Shown here: positions 25,884 to 35,589 of the stretch, piece by piece
How positions within the stretch are numbered: the first letter of the stretch is position 1
Layout: each line of letters begins with the position of its first letter
NCBI RefSeq assembly: GCF_900543425.1
Contig: NZ_UQRQ01000015.1
Span: forward strand, 13,731-77,730
Direction of reading: 5' to 3'
From: an uncultured Sanguibacteroides sp.
GTDB taxonomy: Bacteria; Bacteroidota; Bacteroidia; Bacteroidales; Marinifilaceae
DNA length: 64,000 bases
Notes under the pieces: model-generated
What the model was told of the DNA's origin: nothing
The model's database searches: none
Seen by the model: the letters and a program-made list of their open reading frames with translations, nothing else
Program-made: the position numbers and the translations under genes

Positions 25884-28202
25884 ATGAAAAAAATATTATT
25901 GTTGTTGTCGTTGGTGTTTGCTTTTACGGGAGGGGATGCCCAGCAGAAGGCAAACTATAAATTGGCAGAGAAATTTAGGAACATTTCGCTCGAGAGTGTC
26001 GTCGGGAAAAATAGTATGAGTATATACCCGAAGGCTATTAACGGTACGGATAAGTTCTGGTTCGAATTTTACACGGGGGAGGGGAGGTTGTTTTATTTCG
26101 TCGATCCGGCGAAAGGGGAAAAGCGGTTGCTTTTCAATAATTCGGATCTTGCACAAGGGGTGAGCCGGATTACCCGGAAAGCCTATAACGAGAGAGATTT
26201 AAGGATCTCGGGTATAGAGTTTTCGAAAGACTTGTCGAAGATGACCTTTTCGATGGACGGTCATTACGAATTTGATTTTAAGACTAAAAAAGTAAAAGCT
26301 TTGCCGGAGGAAGAGGCATCGGAAGAGGATAAGCAGACCCGCTACTCCTGGATGGTTTTTTCTCCGGACGAGAAATATATCCTGTACGCTAAAAATCATA
26401 ATCTATACGTGCGGGGCAATAAGTACAAGGGAATGGATACGACGGAGATCCAGTTGACGACCGACGGTGAAAAATATTACTCTTTTGCCCGGGAGACCGA
26501 GAAAGACGCCAAAGGAGAGACTGAAACCAATGCCCGTTGGTTTAAAGATTCCCGGCATATTTTTATGGTCCGGGAGGATAGCCGGAAGTTACAGGATATG
26601 TTTGTGGTGAATTCCTTAACAAAGCGTCCGACTTTAGAAAGATACCGATACGAAATGCCGGGAGAGAAAGATTTATGCCAATACGAGCTGTGGATCATGG
26701 ATGTGGAGAAAAAGACGGCTAAACGGGTTCCGGCGGATAAATGGACGGATCAGTACATTCAGGTAATAGAACCGGGTAAAAACGGGGATAAGATTTTCTT
26801 TCAGCGTTTTAAACGTACTTGGGACGAGGTGGATATTTGTGTGGCCAACACGGAGACCATGGAGGTAAAGGAGTTGATCCACGAGGTGGATAAACCTTAT
26901 CGCGATTATCATATGCAAAATACGGTGATATTGAATGACGGAAAAGATATTTTGTTCCGCTCGGAACGTACCGGATGGGCTCATTATTACCATTACGACG
27001 GAAACGGTAAGCTCTTAAATACCATCACTTCCGGTTCATGGGTGGCCGGACAAATGGCTTCGATCGATACGGTCGGCCGGACGATTTATTTTTACGGTCA
27101 CGGACGGGAAAAAGGAACGGATCCTTATTACTATATGCTTTATAAGGCACATATAGATAAGGAGGGAGTAACCTTGTTAAGCGGGGAGAATGCTCAACAT
27201 TCGGCAAAATTCACTCCTTCCCGGAAATATTACGTGGATACCTATTCCCGGGTAGATATGGAACCGAAAATCATGTTGAAGAATAATCAGGGGAAAGTGA
27301 TTTTAGAACTGGCTAAGCCCGACACCCGGTTATTAAAGGAGATGGGATGGATAGCCCCGGAACGTTTTAAGGTAAAGGCCGCCGACGGATTGACCGATAT
27401 ATACGGAATCATGTGGAAGCCGGCCGATTTCGATCCGAATAAAAAGTACCCGATCATCTCTTCGGTTTATCCCGGTCCTTTCTATGAATATGTAAACACG
27501 AGTTTTACAATCAATGACGGTTATAATACAAAACTGGCTCAACTCGGATTTATCGTTGTTGCCATGGGACACCGGGGAGGTAGCCCCATGCGGGGTAAGT
27601 TCTACCACCGCTACGGTTACGGAAATCTGCGGGATTACCCGTTGGCCGACGATAAATATGCCATAGAACAATTGGCTGACCGTTACTCTTTTATCGACGA
27701 AACGAAAGTGGGGATATTCGGTCACTCCGGCGGCGGTTTTATGTCGACGGCGGCCATCTGTACCTATCCTGACTTTTACACGGCGGCAGTATCTTCCGCG
27801 GGAAATCATGATAATAATATCTTTAACCGGGGGTGGTCCGAGATATATCATGGAGTGAAAGAGACGACCAAAACGGTAAAAGGTTCCGCCGGACAGGATA
27901 GTACCGTCTACGAATATGCCTGTAGAGTACCGACCAATATGGAGTTAGCTAAAAATTTGAAGGGCCACCTTTTATTGGTTACGGGTGATATGGATAAAAA
28001 CGTACATCCTGCCAATACCCTTCGTATGGTCGATGCTTTGATAAAGGCAGGTAAGAATTTCGATATGATCGTACTTCCGGGAAACGGTCACGGTTTCCGC
28101 GGAGCGGCCGAGGATTTTTTCGAGTATAAACTTTGGGCTCATTTTGCCAAGTATCTGCTGGGAGATGATTCCGCCGATTACTGGAAAAAGATAAATAATT
28201 AA
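25884..28202 (+). CDS. S9 family (DPP IV-like) prolyl oligopeptidase 1
   Basis: The protein of about 772 residues has a signal peptide (MKKILLLLSLVFAFTGGDAQ) and the opening QQKANYKLAEKF shared by the four tandem paralogs. The middle (about 100-480) is a DPPIV-type beta propeller, with repeats such as YSWMVFSPDEKYILYAKNHN. The C-terminal hydrolase domain carries the nucleophile Ser615 in GHSGGGF, the acid in VTGDMDKNVHP and the His in GNGHGF. DPP IV-type enzymes remove dipeptides from peptide N termini, usually with Pro or Ala at position 2; the specificity here is not shown. I chose ATG at 25884; an in-frame TTG lies at 25860. It probably acts in the periplasm or at the surface, feeding the SusCD importers upstream. 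Confidence 0.92.
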   Translation: MKKILLLLSLVFAFTGGDAQQKANYKLAEKFRNISLESVVGKNSMSIYPKAINGTDKFWFEFYTGEGRLFYFVDPAKGEKRLLFNNSDLAQGVSRITRKAYNERDLRISGIEFSKDLSKMTFSMDGHYEFDFKTKKVKALPEEEASEEDKQTRYSWMVFSPDEKYILYAKNHNLYVRGNKYKGMDTTEIQLTTDGEKYYSFARETEKDAKGETETNARWFKDSRHIFMVREDSRKLQDMFVVNSLTKRPTLERYRYEMPGEKDLCQYELWIMDVEKKTAKRVPADKWTDQYIQVIEPGKNGDKIFFQRFKRTWDEVDICVANTETMEVKELIHEVDKPYRDYHMQNTVILNDGKDILFRSERTGWAHYYHYDGNGKLLNTITSGSWVAGQMASIDTVGRTIYFYGHGREKGTDPYYYMLYKAHIDKEGVTLLSGENAQHSAKFTPSRKYYVDTYSRVDMEPKIMLKNNQGKVILELAKPDTRLLKEMGWIAPERFKVKAADGLTDIYGIMWKPADFDPNKKYPIISSVYPGPFYEYVNTSFTINDGYNTKLAQLGFIVVAMGHRGGSPMRGKFYHRYGYGNLRDYPLADDKYAIEQLADRYSFIDETKVGIFGHSGGGFMSTAAICTYPDFYTAAVSSAGNHDNNIFNRGWSEIYHGVKETTKTVKGSAGQDSTVYEYACRVPTNMELAKNLKGHLLLVTGDMDKNVHPANTLRMVDALIKAGKNFDMIVLPGNGHGFRGAAEDFFEYKLWAHFAKYLLGDDSADYWKKINN

Positions 28203-28297
28203 GTGATTCAATGATTCAAAGATTAAGTGATTGGGAAAAATGTGTTAATCACAGAATCGCCTAATCACTAAATCACAGAATTATAAATAAATAATAT
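28203..28297 (+). repeat. Octamer-periodic palindrome between S9 genes 1 and 2
   Basis: The spacer consists of degenerate 7-9-base units of the type RTGATTMA (GTGATTCA, ATGATTCA, AAGATTA, AGTGATT) followed, after a short loop, by their reverse complements (AATCACAG, AATCGCCT, AATCACTA, AATCACAG). It can fold into one long hairpin. Related elements lie between the next two gene pairs. Confidence 0.7.
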
Positions 28298-30616
28298 ATG
28301 CGTTATATTTTATTTTATATTTTGCTGTTGGGGTTTGCTCTCGGTAGTTTTGCCCAGCAGAAAGCCAATTATAAATTAGCGGAAAAATTCAATAAACGGA
28401 CAATGACGGGCGTATTCGAGAACAGTATGGCTATTCATCCGGAGTTTATTCATAAATCAGATCGTTTCTGGTACTATTTTACCACGGAAGAGGGGAAAAA
28501 ATACTATTTGGTAGACCCGGCAAAAAAGGAGAGAAAATTACTCTTTGATCATGATCGGCTACTCGGACAATTGAGTCGGGAGACCCGGAAGGCTTATAAT
28601 CCCAAGGATTTTTCCCTGCAGGATATAAAGTTTGCCAAAGACGAAAAATCTTTCACGTTTGAGTTTGACGAGGCGAAATATCGTTACACGTTTAAAACCG
28701 CTCTGGTAGAAAAGATCGACACGGTAAAGCCTTGGTCCGGGTTTGCCTCTTGGATGAAATATTCACCGGATAGCGCTTATATCCTGTATGCCCGTAATCA
28801 CAATTTGTACGTGATGGGCAACAAGGAAAAAGGGAAAGATACTACGGCCATTCAATTGACTTTCGATGCGGAGAAAGATTACACCTTTGCCAAAGAATTC
28901 GATGATTCGGATACGGAAGTAGAGTCGATCGCATCCTGGATGAAGGATTCCAAAAAGATTTATGCTATCCGGGAAGATGCCCGTAAGGTGGAAAAGTTGT
29001 TTTTGGTGGATCATCTGGCTAAACCTCGTCCGACCCTGAAAACATATCGTTACGATATGCCGGGAGACAAGGAAATTTCGCAAAGCCAATTTCTGATCAT
29101 CGATATTGAAACCCGGAAAATAACTTCAATCGATATCGATAGATGGCCCGATCAGTACGTGGACGTTTTATATACCAATAAAAATGCGGATAAAATTTAT
29201 TTCGAACGGGTCAATAGAGCTTTCAATGAAAAAGAGATTTGTGTGGTCGACGTGAAGACCGGAAAGGTAAAGGTGTTGATTCACGAGGAGGATAAGCCGT
29301 TTTTGGATTTTAAAATGGGAAGTATCTCGTTTTTGAATGACGGGGAGGATATTCTTTTTCGCTCCAGTCGTACCGGTTGGGGACACTATTACCTTTATGA
29401 CGGAGAAGGGAACCTAAAAAATGAGGTGACGGCCGGAGGATGGACAGCCGGGCCTATCGCGGAGATCGATACCGTGGGGCGTACGATTTATTTTTACGCT
29501 TTAGGTAAGGATAAAAATATCGATCCTTACTATTATACGTTATGTAAAGCAAATTTGGATAAACCTAATAGGGTGGTACAATTGACTTTCGATAATGTCA
29601 CGCACATGGTGGATTGGTCGAAATCTTTTAACTATTTTGTGGATACTTACCAGCGGGTGGATATGGAACCTCACTTTGTCGTGAGAAACAAAAAGGGAAA
29701 GAAAATAATGGATTTGGGTAAAGCCGATATTTCCCGGGCGAAAGAGATGGGCTGGAAGGCTCCGGAACGTTTTAAAGTAAAAGCGGCGGACGGGATAACC
29801 GATTTGTATGGGGTAATGTGGAAGCCTTTTGATTTTGATTCTACCAAGCATTACCCGATTATCTCTTCGGTTTATCCCGGCCCCTTTTATGAGTATGTAC
29901 CTACTCAATTTGCCATTATTCATGATCGAAACACCCAATTAGCCCAATTGGGATTTATCGTGATTGCCGTGGGACACCGGGGAGGAACTCCTATGAGAGG
30001 GAAATATTACAACACGTATGGTGCCGGAAATCTACGGGATTATCCTTTGGCCGACGATAAATACGCCATTGAGCAGTTGGCCGATCGTTATCCTTTTATC
30101 GATGCGACAAAAGTCGGTATATACGGTCATTCCGGGGGAGGCTTTATGTCGACGGCAGCTATTTGTACCTATCCCGATTTTTATAAGGCAGCCGTGGCGG
30201 CAGCAGGGAATCATGATAATACGATCTATAACAAGTGGTTTACCGAAACCCATAACGGAGTAACGGAGGAGAAAAAGGTGATCAAAGACAGCGTGAACGG
30301 AGATCGGGAGGAGAGTATTTTTAAATTTCAGGTACGTACGAATCAGGAGTTAGCCAAGAACTATAAAAGCGGACTACTCTTGGTGACGGGAGATATGGAC
30401 GATAATGTCCATCCGGCTCACACCTTCCGTATGGCAGATGCTTTGATTAAAGCCAGGAAGAATTTCGATATGTTGGTTTTACCGGGTCAGGATCACGGGT
30501 TTAGCGGAAGTGCAGAGCTGTTTTATGAACGGAAATTGTGGTTCCATTTTGCCAAGTATTTATTAGGAGATACCTCTGGGGTGTATTTCTCTGAGATTGA
30601 AGAATATAAAAACTGA
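28298..30616 (+). CDS. S9 family (DPP IV-like) prolyl oligopeptidase 2
   Basis: This 772-residue paralog of the preceding gene has a signal peptide ending GSFAQ and the shared QQKANYKLAEKF opening. The propeller region is followed by the hydrolase domain with Ser612 in GHSGGGFMSTAA, the acid in VTGDMDDNVHPAHT and the His in GQDHGF. The conserved strip before the elbow (NLRDYPLADDKYAIEQLADRY) is identical to that of gene 1. The N-terminal substrate-side residues differ widely between the paralogs, which suggests diverged specificity. All catalytic residues are present, so it should be active. Confidence 0.92.
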   Translation: MRYILFYILLLGFALGSFAQQKANYKLAEKFNKRTMTGVFENSMAIHPEFIHKSDRFWYYFTTEEGKKYYLVDPAKKERKLLFDHDRLLGQLSRETRKAYNPKDFSLQDIKFAKDEKSFTFEFDEAKYRYTFKTALVEKIDTVKPWSGFASWMKYSPDSAYILYARNHNLYVMGNKEKGKDTTAIQLTFDAEKDYTFAKEFDDSDTEVESIASWMKDSKKIYAIREDARKVEKLFLVDHLAKPRPTLKTYRYDMPGDKEISQSQFLIIDIETRKITSIDIDRWPDQYVDVLYTNKNADKIYFERVNRAFNEKEICVVDVKTGKVKVLIHEEDKPFLDFKMGSISFLNDGEDILFRSSRTGWGHYYLYDGEGNLKNEVTAGGWTAGPIAEIDTVGRTIYFYALGKDKNIDPYYYTLCKANLDKPNRVVQLTFDNVTHMVDWSKSFNYFVDTYQRVDMEPHFVVRNKKGKKIMDLGKADISRAKEMGWKAPERFKVKAADGITDLYGVMWKPFDFDSTKHYPIISSVYPGPFYEYVPTQFAIIHDRNTQLAQLGFIVIAVGHRGGTPMRGKYYNTYGAGNLRDYPLADDKYAIEQLADRYPFIDATKVGIYGHSGGGFMSTAAICTYPDFYKAAVAAAGNHDNTIYNKWFTETHNGVTEEKKVIKDSVNGDREESIFKFQVRTNQELAKNYKSGLLLVTGDMDDNVHPAHTFRMADALIKARKNFDMLVLPGQDHGFSGSAELFYERKLWFHFAKYLLGDTSGVYFSEIEEYKN

Positions 30617-30705
30617 TAAGATTCTGTGATTATTCGATTAAAAGATTCTGTGATTAGATCACTCAATCTCGGAATCACTTAATCGCAGAATCAAAAATAA
30701 TTTAT
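30617..30705 (+). repeat. Octamer-periodic palindrome between S9 genes 2 and 3
   Basis: This spacer repeats the element type seen before gene 2: GATTCTGTGATT on the left pairs with AATCGCAGAATC on the right. The last 45 bases, up to about ten bases before the next start codon, are nearly identical to the end of the spacer before gene 4. Confidence 0.7.
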
Positions 30706-33069
30706 ATGGTACGAGGAATTTTAATATCTGTTTTATTATGGGGGGCTGCTTTAACGGGTGTTGCCCAACAAAAGGCCAATTATGAGTTAGCGGAAAAATT
30801 CCGGGATCTCTCTTTTAGTGATTTATCCAAGTTTAGTTTGGACATGTATCCAAGGTATATCAATGATTCGGATCGTTTTTGGTTTGATTTTACCACGGAG
30901 GAAGGAAAGAAGTTTTATTACGTGGATCCGGTTAAGAGAGTAAAGCGGTTACTGTTTGAAAACGAGGATGTGGCGCAACAGGCGAGCGAGATTACCCGGG
31001 TGGCTTATCAGGCGCGTGAACTGGAAATTTCCGGGTTGAAATTCTCGAAGGATGAGAAAACCATTACCTTCAGGTTGGATACGCTTTATTGCGAATATCG
31101 TTTGGATACAAAAAAGCTGAAACAAGCAGCCAAGCTGAAAAATACGGAAGGGGCACGTTACTCCTGGATGGTGGTTGCTCCGGATAGCAGTTATATTTTA
31201 TACGCGAAAGAGCATAACCTGTACATGAGAGGAGTGTCCGAAAAAGGGAAGGATACGACCGAAATACAGTTAACCACCGACGGTGTGCCTTTCTTCTCTT
31301 ATGCCAAGGACGGTTCGCAAACAGGAGACGGGGAGCAGGAGAGTAAAGTCCGCTGGTTTAAGAACTCTAAAAAAGCTTATATCGTGCGTTACGACAGCCG
31401 GCGGGTGGATGAGATGTTTTTGGTAGATGTATTGTCGAAAGACCGACCGGTTTTGAAACGGTACCGGTATGATATGGCCGGGGCGGAGGAGCTCTCCAGA
31501 CCGGAATTGTCTATTATCGACGTGGAGAAACGTAAGGTGATAAAGGTAAAGGCCGATAAATGGCAGGATCAGGAGATTCAGGTCGTTTATGCCGGAAAGA
31601 AGGCGGATAAAATCTATTTTGAACGTTATAAACGGACGGTAGATCAGGTGGAGTTGTGTGTAGCCGATACGGAAACCGGGGAGGTAAAGGTCTTAATTCA
31701 CGAGGAGGATAAACCCTATGTGGATTATCATATGAGAAATATTTCCTTTGTTAACGACGGGGCGGATATCCTGTACCGGTCGGAGCGTACCGGGTGGGGG
31801 CACTATTATCATTACGACGGAAACGGCGTGTTGAAAAATGTCATAACGGCCGGAGATTGGGTCGCCGGAATGATTATATCCATAGATACGGTAAAACGGG
31901 AGTTTTATTTTTACGGGTACGGCCGGGAAAAAGGGGTTGATCCTTATTATAGCTTGGTCTATCGGGCTCATATGGATAAAGGAAATGTAGAATTGTTAGG
32001 GGGAGAGAATGCCCGGCATCGGGCCACTTGTTCTCCCACGCATCGCTATTTTGTGGATATTTACGCGACTGTGAGCGATGAACCTAAAATCTTATTGCGG
32101 GATAGGCAGGGTAATACGATAATGGAGTTGGCAAAGCCCGACTTGCGTCGTTTGTACGAGATGGGATGGCGGGCTCCGGAACGGTTTTCCGTAAAAGCTG
32201 CCGATGGCATAACGGATATTTATGGAATCATGTGGAAACCTGCCGATTTCGATCCGAACAAAAAATACCCGATCATCTCTTCGGTTTACCCCGGGCCTTT
32301 TTTTGAGTATGTAAACACGACCTTTTCGTTGGATGACGGTTACAACACGGAGTTGGCCCAATTGGGATTTATTGTGGTGGCCATGGGACACCGGGGCGGA
32401 AGTCCTTTGAGAGGCAAATTCTATCATCGTTACGGGTATGGAAATTTGCGCGATTATCCTTTAGCCGACGATAAATATGCCATCGAACAGTTGGCCGATC
32501 GTTATTCCTTTATTGACGCTACAAGAGTGGGTATGTTCGGTCATTCGGGAGGAGGTTTTATGTCGGTAGCGGCGATTTGTACGTATCCGGATTTCTACAC
32601 GGCTGCCGTGGCTTCTGCCGGTAATCACGATAACCGGATTTATAACGCGGGATGGGTGGAAACGCATCATGGTGTGAAAGAGACTCGCCGGGAAGTAAAA
32701 CAGGAGGAGAAGCAAGAAAGAAATTCAGGAGGATGGGAACGAGTGCGTCCGGCCCACGAAATGATAGACATGCAAATGGCTCAGGAAAAAGAGTTTGAAT
32801 ACACGGTGAGTGTGCCGATCAACCAAAGTCTGGCTAAAAATCTGAAAGGTCATTTGTTGTTGGTGACCGGGGATATGGATGATAACGTGCATCCGGCCCA
32901 TACGTTACGGATGGCGGATGCGTTGATTAAAGCCCGTAAGAATTTCGATATGTATGTTCTTCCCGGTTGTAATCACGGGTTTGGACGTGCCGATCGTTTT
33001 TTCGAATACCGGTTGTGGCATCACTTTGCCAAATACTTGTTAAAAGATAATAGAGAGTGGAACAAATAA
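30706..33069 (+). CDS. S9 family (DPP IV-like) prolyl oligopeptidase 3
   Basis: The 787-residue paralog has a signal peptide ending TGVAQ and the shared QQKANYELAEKF opening. The hydrolase domain has Ser614 in GHSGGGFMSVAA, the acid in VTGDMDDNVHPAHT and the His in GCNHGF. It is longer than the others because of a charged insertion after the KETRREVK segment (about residues 665-695, Glu/Lys rich with GGWERVRPAHEM) between the nucleophile and acid regions. The insertion would lie near the active-site entrance and might alter substrate access. It is otherwise closest in pattern to gene 1 (WKPADFDPNKKYPIISSVYP). Confidence 0.92.
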   Translation: MVRGILISVLLWGAALTGVAQQKANYELAEKFRDLSFSDLSKFSLDMYPRYINDSDRFWFDFTTEEGKKFYYVDPVKRVKRLLFENEDVAQQASEITRVAYQARELEISGLKFSKDEKTITFRLDTLYCEYRLDTKKLKQAAKLKNTEGARYSWMVVAPDSSYILYAKEHNLYMRGVSEKGKDTTEIQLTTDGVPFFSYAKDGSQTGDGEQESKVRWFKNSKKAYIVRYDSRRVDEMFLVDVLSKDRPVLKRYRYDMAGAEELSRPELSIIDVEKRKVIKVKADKWQDQEIQVVYAGKKADKIYFERYKRTVDQVELCVADTETGEVKVLIHEEDKPYVDYHMRNISFVNDGADILYRSERTGWGHYYHYDGNGVLKNVITAGDWVAGMIISIDTVKREFYFYGYGREKGVDPYYSLVYRAHMDKGNVELLGGENARHRATCSPTHRYFVDIYATVSDEPKILLRDRQGNTIMELAKPDLRRLYEMGWRAPERFSVKAADGITDIYGIMWKPADFDPNKKYPIISSVYPGPFFEYVNTTFSLDDGYNTELAQLGFIVVAMGHRGGSPLRGKFYHRYGYGNLRDYPLADDKYAIEQLADRYSFIDATRVGMFGHSGGGFMSVAAICTYPDFYTAAVASAGNHDNRIYNAGWVETHHGVKETRREVKQEEKQERNSGGWERVRPAHEMIDMQMAQEKEFEYTVSVPINQSLAKNLKGHLLLVTGDMDDNVHPAHTLRMADALIKARKNFDMYVLPGCNHGFGRADRFFEYRLWHHFAKYLLKDNREWNK

Positions 33070-33218
33070 TTAAGTGATTGAAGGATTAAGAGAAGGATGA
33101 TTTTAGATTGGCGATTGTAAATTTTAAATTAAAAAACTCTGTGATTAGATGATTAAAAGATTGTGATTGAATCACTCAATCCCGGAATCATTTAATCGCA
33201 GAATCAAAAATAATTCAA
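33070..33218 (+). repeat. Octamer-periodic palindrome between S9 genes 3 and 4
   Basis: This is the longest of the three spacers (149 bases). It contains AAGTGATTGAAGGATTAAG units on the left and, near the start of gene 4, AATCACTCAATCCCGGAATC and TTAATCGCAGAATC on the right, nearly the same as the spacer before gene 3. Confidence 0.7.
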
Positions 33219-35543
33219 ATGGTACGAGCAATTTTATTTTATATCCTATTATTCGGAACGGCCTTAAATGGTGTTGCCCAACAAAAGGCCAATTATGAGT
33301 TGGCGGAACGTTTTCGGGAACTGACGCGGGCTCCTTTGGCGAAATACACATTGACCGTACGTCCCAAGTTTATCAACGGGACGGATAAATTTTGGTACTC
33401 TTATCGTACGGAAGAGGGAAATAACTATTATTTGGTCGATCCGGCTCGGAAGAGTAAACGGCTTTTATTTGACAATGCCGAATTAACGGCTAAGATCGCC
33501 GAGATCACCCGTAGACCGTATAATCATAAGAATTTGGAATTGAGTTTTACGTTCTTGCCGGATGACGAAACGATAGCTTTTGATATGGATCGGCATGATT
33601 TCACTTACAATACCCGGACAAAAGAGTTGAAAGAGGGGAAGGCGGGAAAAGACGATTGGAATTCGGATCCTTATTGGAAATACTATTCTCCGGATAGCAG
33701 TTATATGTTATTTGCCAAACGACATAATCTTTATACGGTGGGGAATCCTGCAAAGGGAAAAGATACGACTGAAATACAGTTGACAACAGACGGAGAACGA
33801 AATTTTTCTTTTAACCGGGAAGAGGAAGGAGAGGTTGACGATCGCTTCGGTTGTAGTGCCAGATGGTTTAAGAAAGGAAATAAGTTTTATGCCTTGCGTG
33901 TGGATTCCCGTCAGGTAAATGATATGTGGCTCGTGGATGTATTGGCTCGGCCCAGACCTCGATTGAAAACCTATAAATATGAAATGGCCGGGGATAAGCA
34001 TGTGGATCAATTCAGCCTGATTATCGGCGATGTGGAGACCCGGGAAGTAAAAGAGATCGATATCAAACGATGGCTGGATCAGTACGTGGATGTTTTGTAC
34101 ACGAGTAACGATGGGAAGCGGTTGTATTTTCAACGGTATAAAAGAACTTGGGATGAGGCGGATATTTGTGAGGTGAATGCAGAGACCGGGGAAGTAAGGG
34201 TAATTATTAACGAGGTGAATAAACCTTACTTGGATTATCAGATGCGAAGTGTTACGTTTTTGAACGACGGAGAAGAGATCTTGTTTCGCTCGGAGCGGTC
34301 CGGTTGGGGACACTATTATTTGTACGGTCGGGATGGAAAGTTAAAGAATCAGGTGACGTCCGGGGATTGGGTTGCTGGGCCGGTGATCCACGTGGACACG
34401 GCTCGTCGTCAGATTTATTTTTATGGATACGGAAAAGAAGAGGGGGTAGATCCTTATTATTATATCCTTTACCGGGCGGATCTGGATAAAAAGAATAGTT
34501 TGACTTGTCTTACGCCGGAAGATGCCACGCATGACGTGGCGATATCCCCTTCTTCCGATTATTACGTGGATGCTTACTCCCGGGTAGATATGGAGCCGGT
34601 CAACGTGGTGCGCAACCGGAAAGGAAAGGTTATACTTCAGTTGGAAAAACCGAACCTGCGTCGCCTCTACGAAACGGGGTGGTGCAAGCCGGAGCGTTTT
34701 ACGGTAAAGGCTGCCGACGGGGTGACCGATTTGTACGGTGTGATGTGGAAACCTTTTGATTTTGATTCGACCAAACGTTATCCGATTATTTCGTCCGTTT
34801 ACCCGGGGCCTCAATTCGAGTATGTACCCACTCGGTTTACGATCAATGACGGGTTGAATACCCGTTTGGCCCAATTAGGATTTATCGTTGTCTCCATGGG
34901 ACACCGGGGAGGCACGCCGATGCGGGGGAAGTTTTATCATACTTACGGGTATGGTAACCAGCGGGATTATCCTTTGGCTGACGATAAATACGGCATCGAA
35001 CAATTGGCGGATCGTTATCCTTATATAGATGGGAAAAAGGTGGGAATATACGGTCATTCCGGCGGCGGCTTTATGTCGGCGGCGGCTATATGTACTTATC
35101 CCGATTTTTACAGTGCGGCGGTGGCTTCTGCCGGGAATCACGATAATACTATGTATAATAAGGGATGGGTGGAAATTCATTTCGGGGTACAGGAGCAAAA
35201 GAAAATGGTAAAAGACAGTACCGGCGAGCATGAGGAGGTGACTTACTCCGTGAGAAGTAAAACCAACATGGAACTGGCAAAAAACTATAAAGACGGGTTA
35301 TTGTTAGTTACCGGGGATATGGACCATACCGTACATCCCGGCCATACCTTGAAAATGGCTGATGCGCTGATTAAGGAGGGTAAACATTTCGATATGCTGA
35401 TTTTACCCGGAAATACTCACGGTTACAGCGGTCCTGCCGAGTATTTTTACGAACGGAAGTTATGGTATCATTTTGCCCGTCTTCTGTTGGGGGATGATAC
35501 GGCCGATTACCAGTCCGATCTGGATTATTTTATGAAACGATAA
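33219..35543 (+). CDS. S9 family (DPP IV-like) prolyl oligopeptidase 4
   Basis: The 774-residue paralog has a signal peptide ending NGVAQ and the QQKANYELAERF opening. It carries Ser614 in GHSGGGFMSAAA, the acid-bearing VTGDMDHTVHPGHT and the His in GNTHGY. The acid loop departs from the DDN/DKN pattern of the other three (DHT) and the final His is followed by GY instead of GF, so it is the most diverged at the active site, though the triad is intact. The signal peptides of genes 3 and 4 begin alike (MVRGIL and MVRAIL), and the spacers before them match, which suggests that these two arose by the most recent duplication. Confidence 0.91.
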   Translation: MVRAILFYILLFGTALNGVAQQKANYELAERFRELTRAPLAKYTLTVRPKFINGTDKFWYSYRTEEGNNYYLVDPARKSKRLLFDNAELTAKIAEITRRPYNHKNLELSFTFLPDDETIAFDMDRHDFTYNTRTKELKEGKAGKDDWNSDPYWKYYSPDSSYMLFAKRHNLYTVGNPAKGKDTTEIQLTTDGERNFSFNREEEGEVDDRFGCSARWFKKGNKFYALRVDSRQVNDMWLVDVLARPRPRLKTYKYEMAGDKHVDQFSLIIGDVETREVKEIDIKRWLDQYVDVLYTSNDGKRLYFQRYKRTWDEADICEVNAETGEVRVIINEVNKPYLDYQMRSVTFLNDGEEILFRSERSGWGHYYLYGRDGKLKNQVTSGDWVAGPVIHVDTARRQIYFYGYGKEEGVDPYYYILYRADLDKKNSLTCLTPEDATHDVAISPSSDYYVDAYSRVDMEPVNVVRNRKGKVILQLEKPNLRRLYETGWCKPERFTVKAADGVTDLYGVMWKPFDFDSTKRYPIISSVYPGPQFEYVPTRFTINDGLNTRLAQLGFIVVSMGHRGGTPMRGKFYHTYGYGNQRDYPLADDKYGIEQLADRYPYIDGKKVGIYGHSGGGFMSAAAICTYPDFYSAAVASAGNHDNTMYNKGWVEIHFGVQEQKKMVKDSTGEHEEVTYSVRSKTNMELAKNYKDGLLLVTGDMDHTVHPGHTLKMADALIKEGKHFDMLILPGNTHGYSGPAEYFYERKLWYHFARLLLGDDTADYQSDLDYFMKR

Positions 35544-35589
35544 ATGTTTGTATTGTAATATATAAGTAAATCAATTAAATGTAGTTATT

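Noticed and set aside
28203..33218. CRISPR-like appearance of the GATT-unit repeats between S9 genes
   Set aside because: Units are 7-9 bases, palindromically arranged and contiguous, with no unique 30-base spacers and no cas genes.
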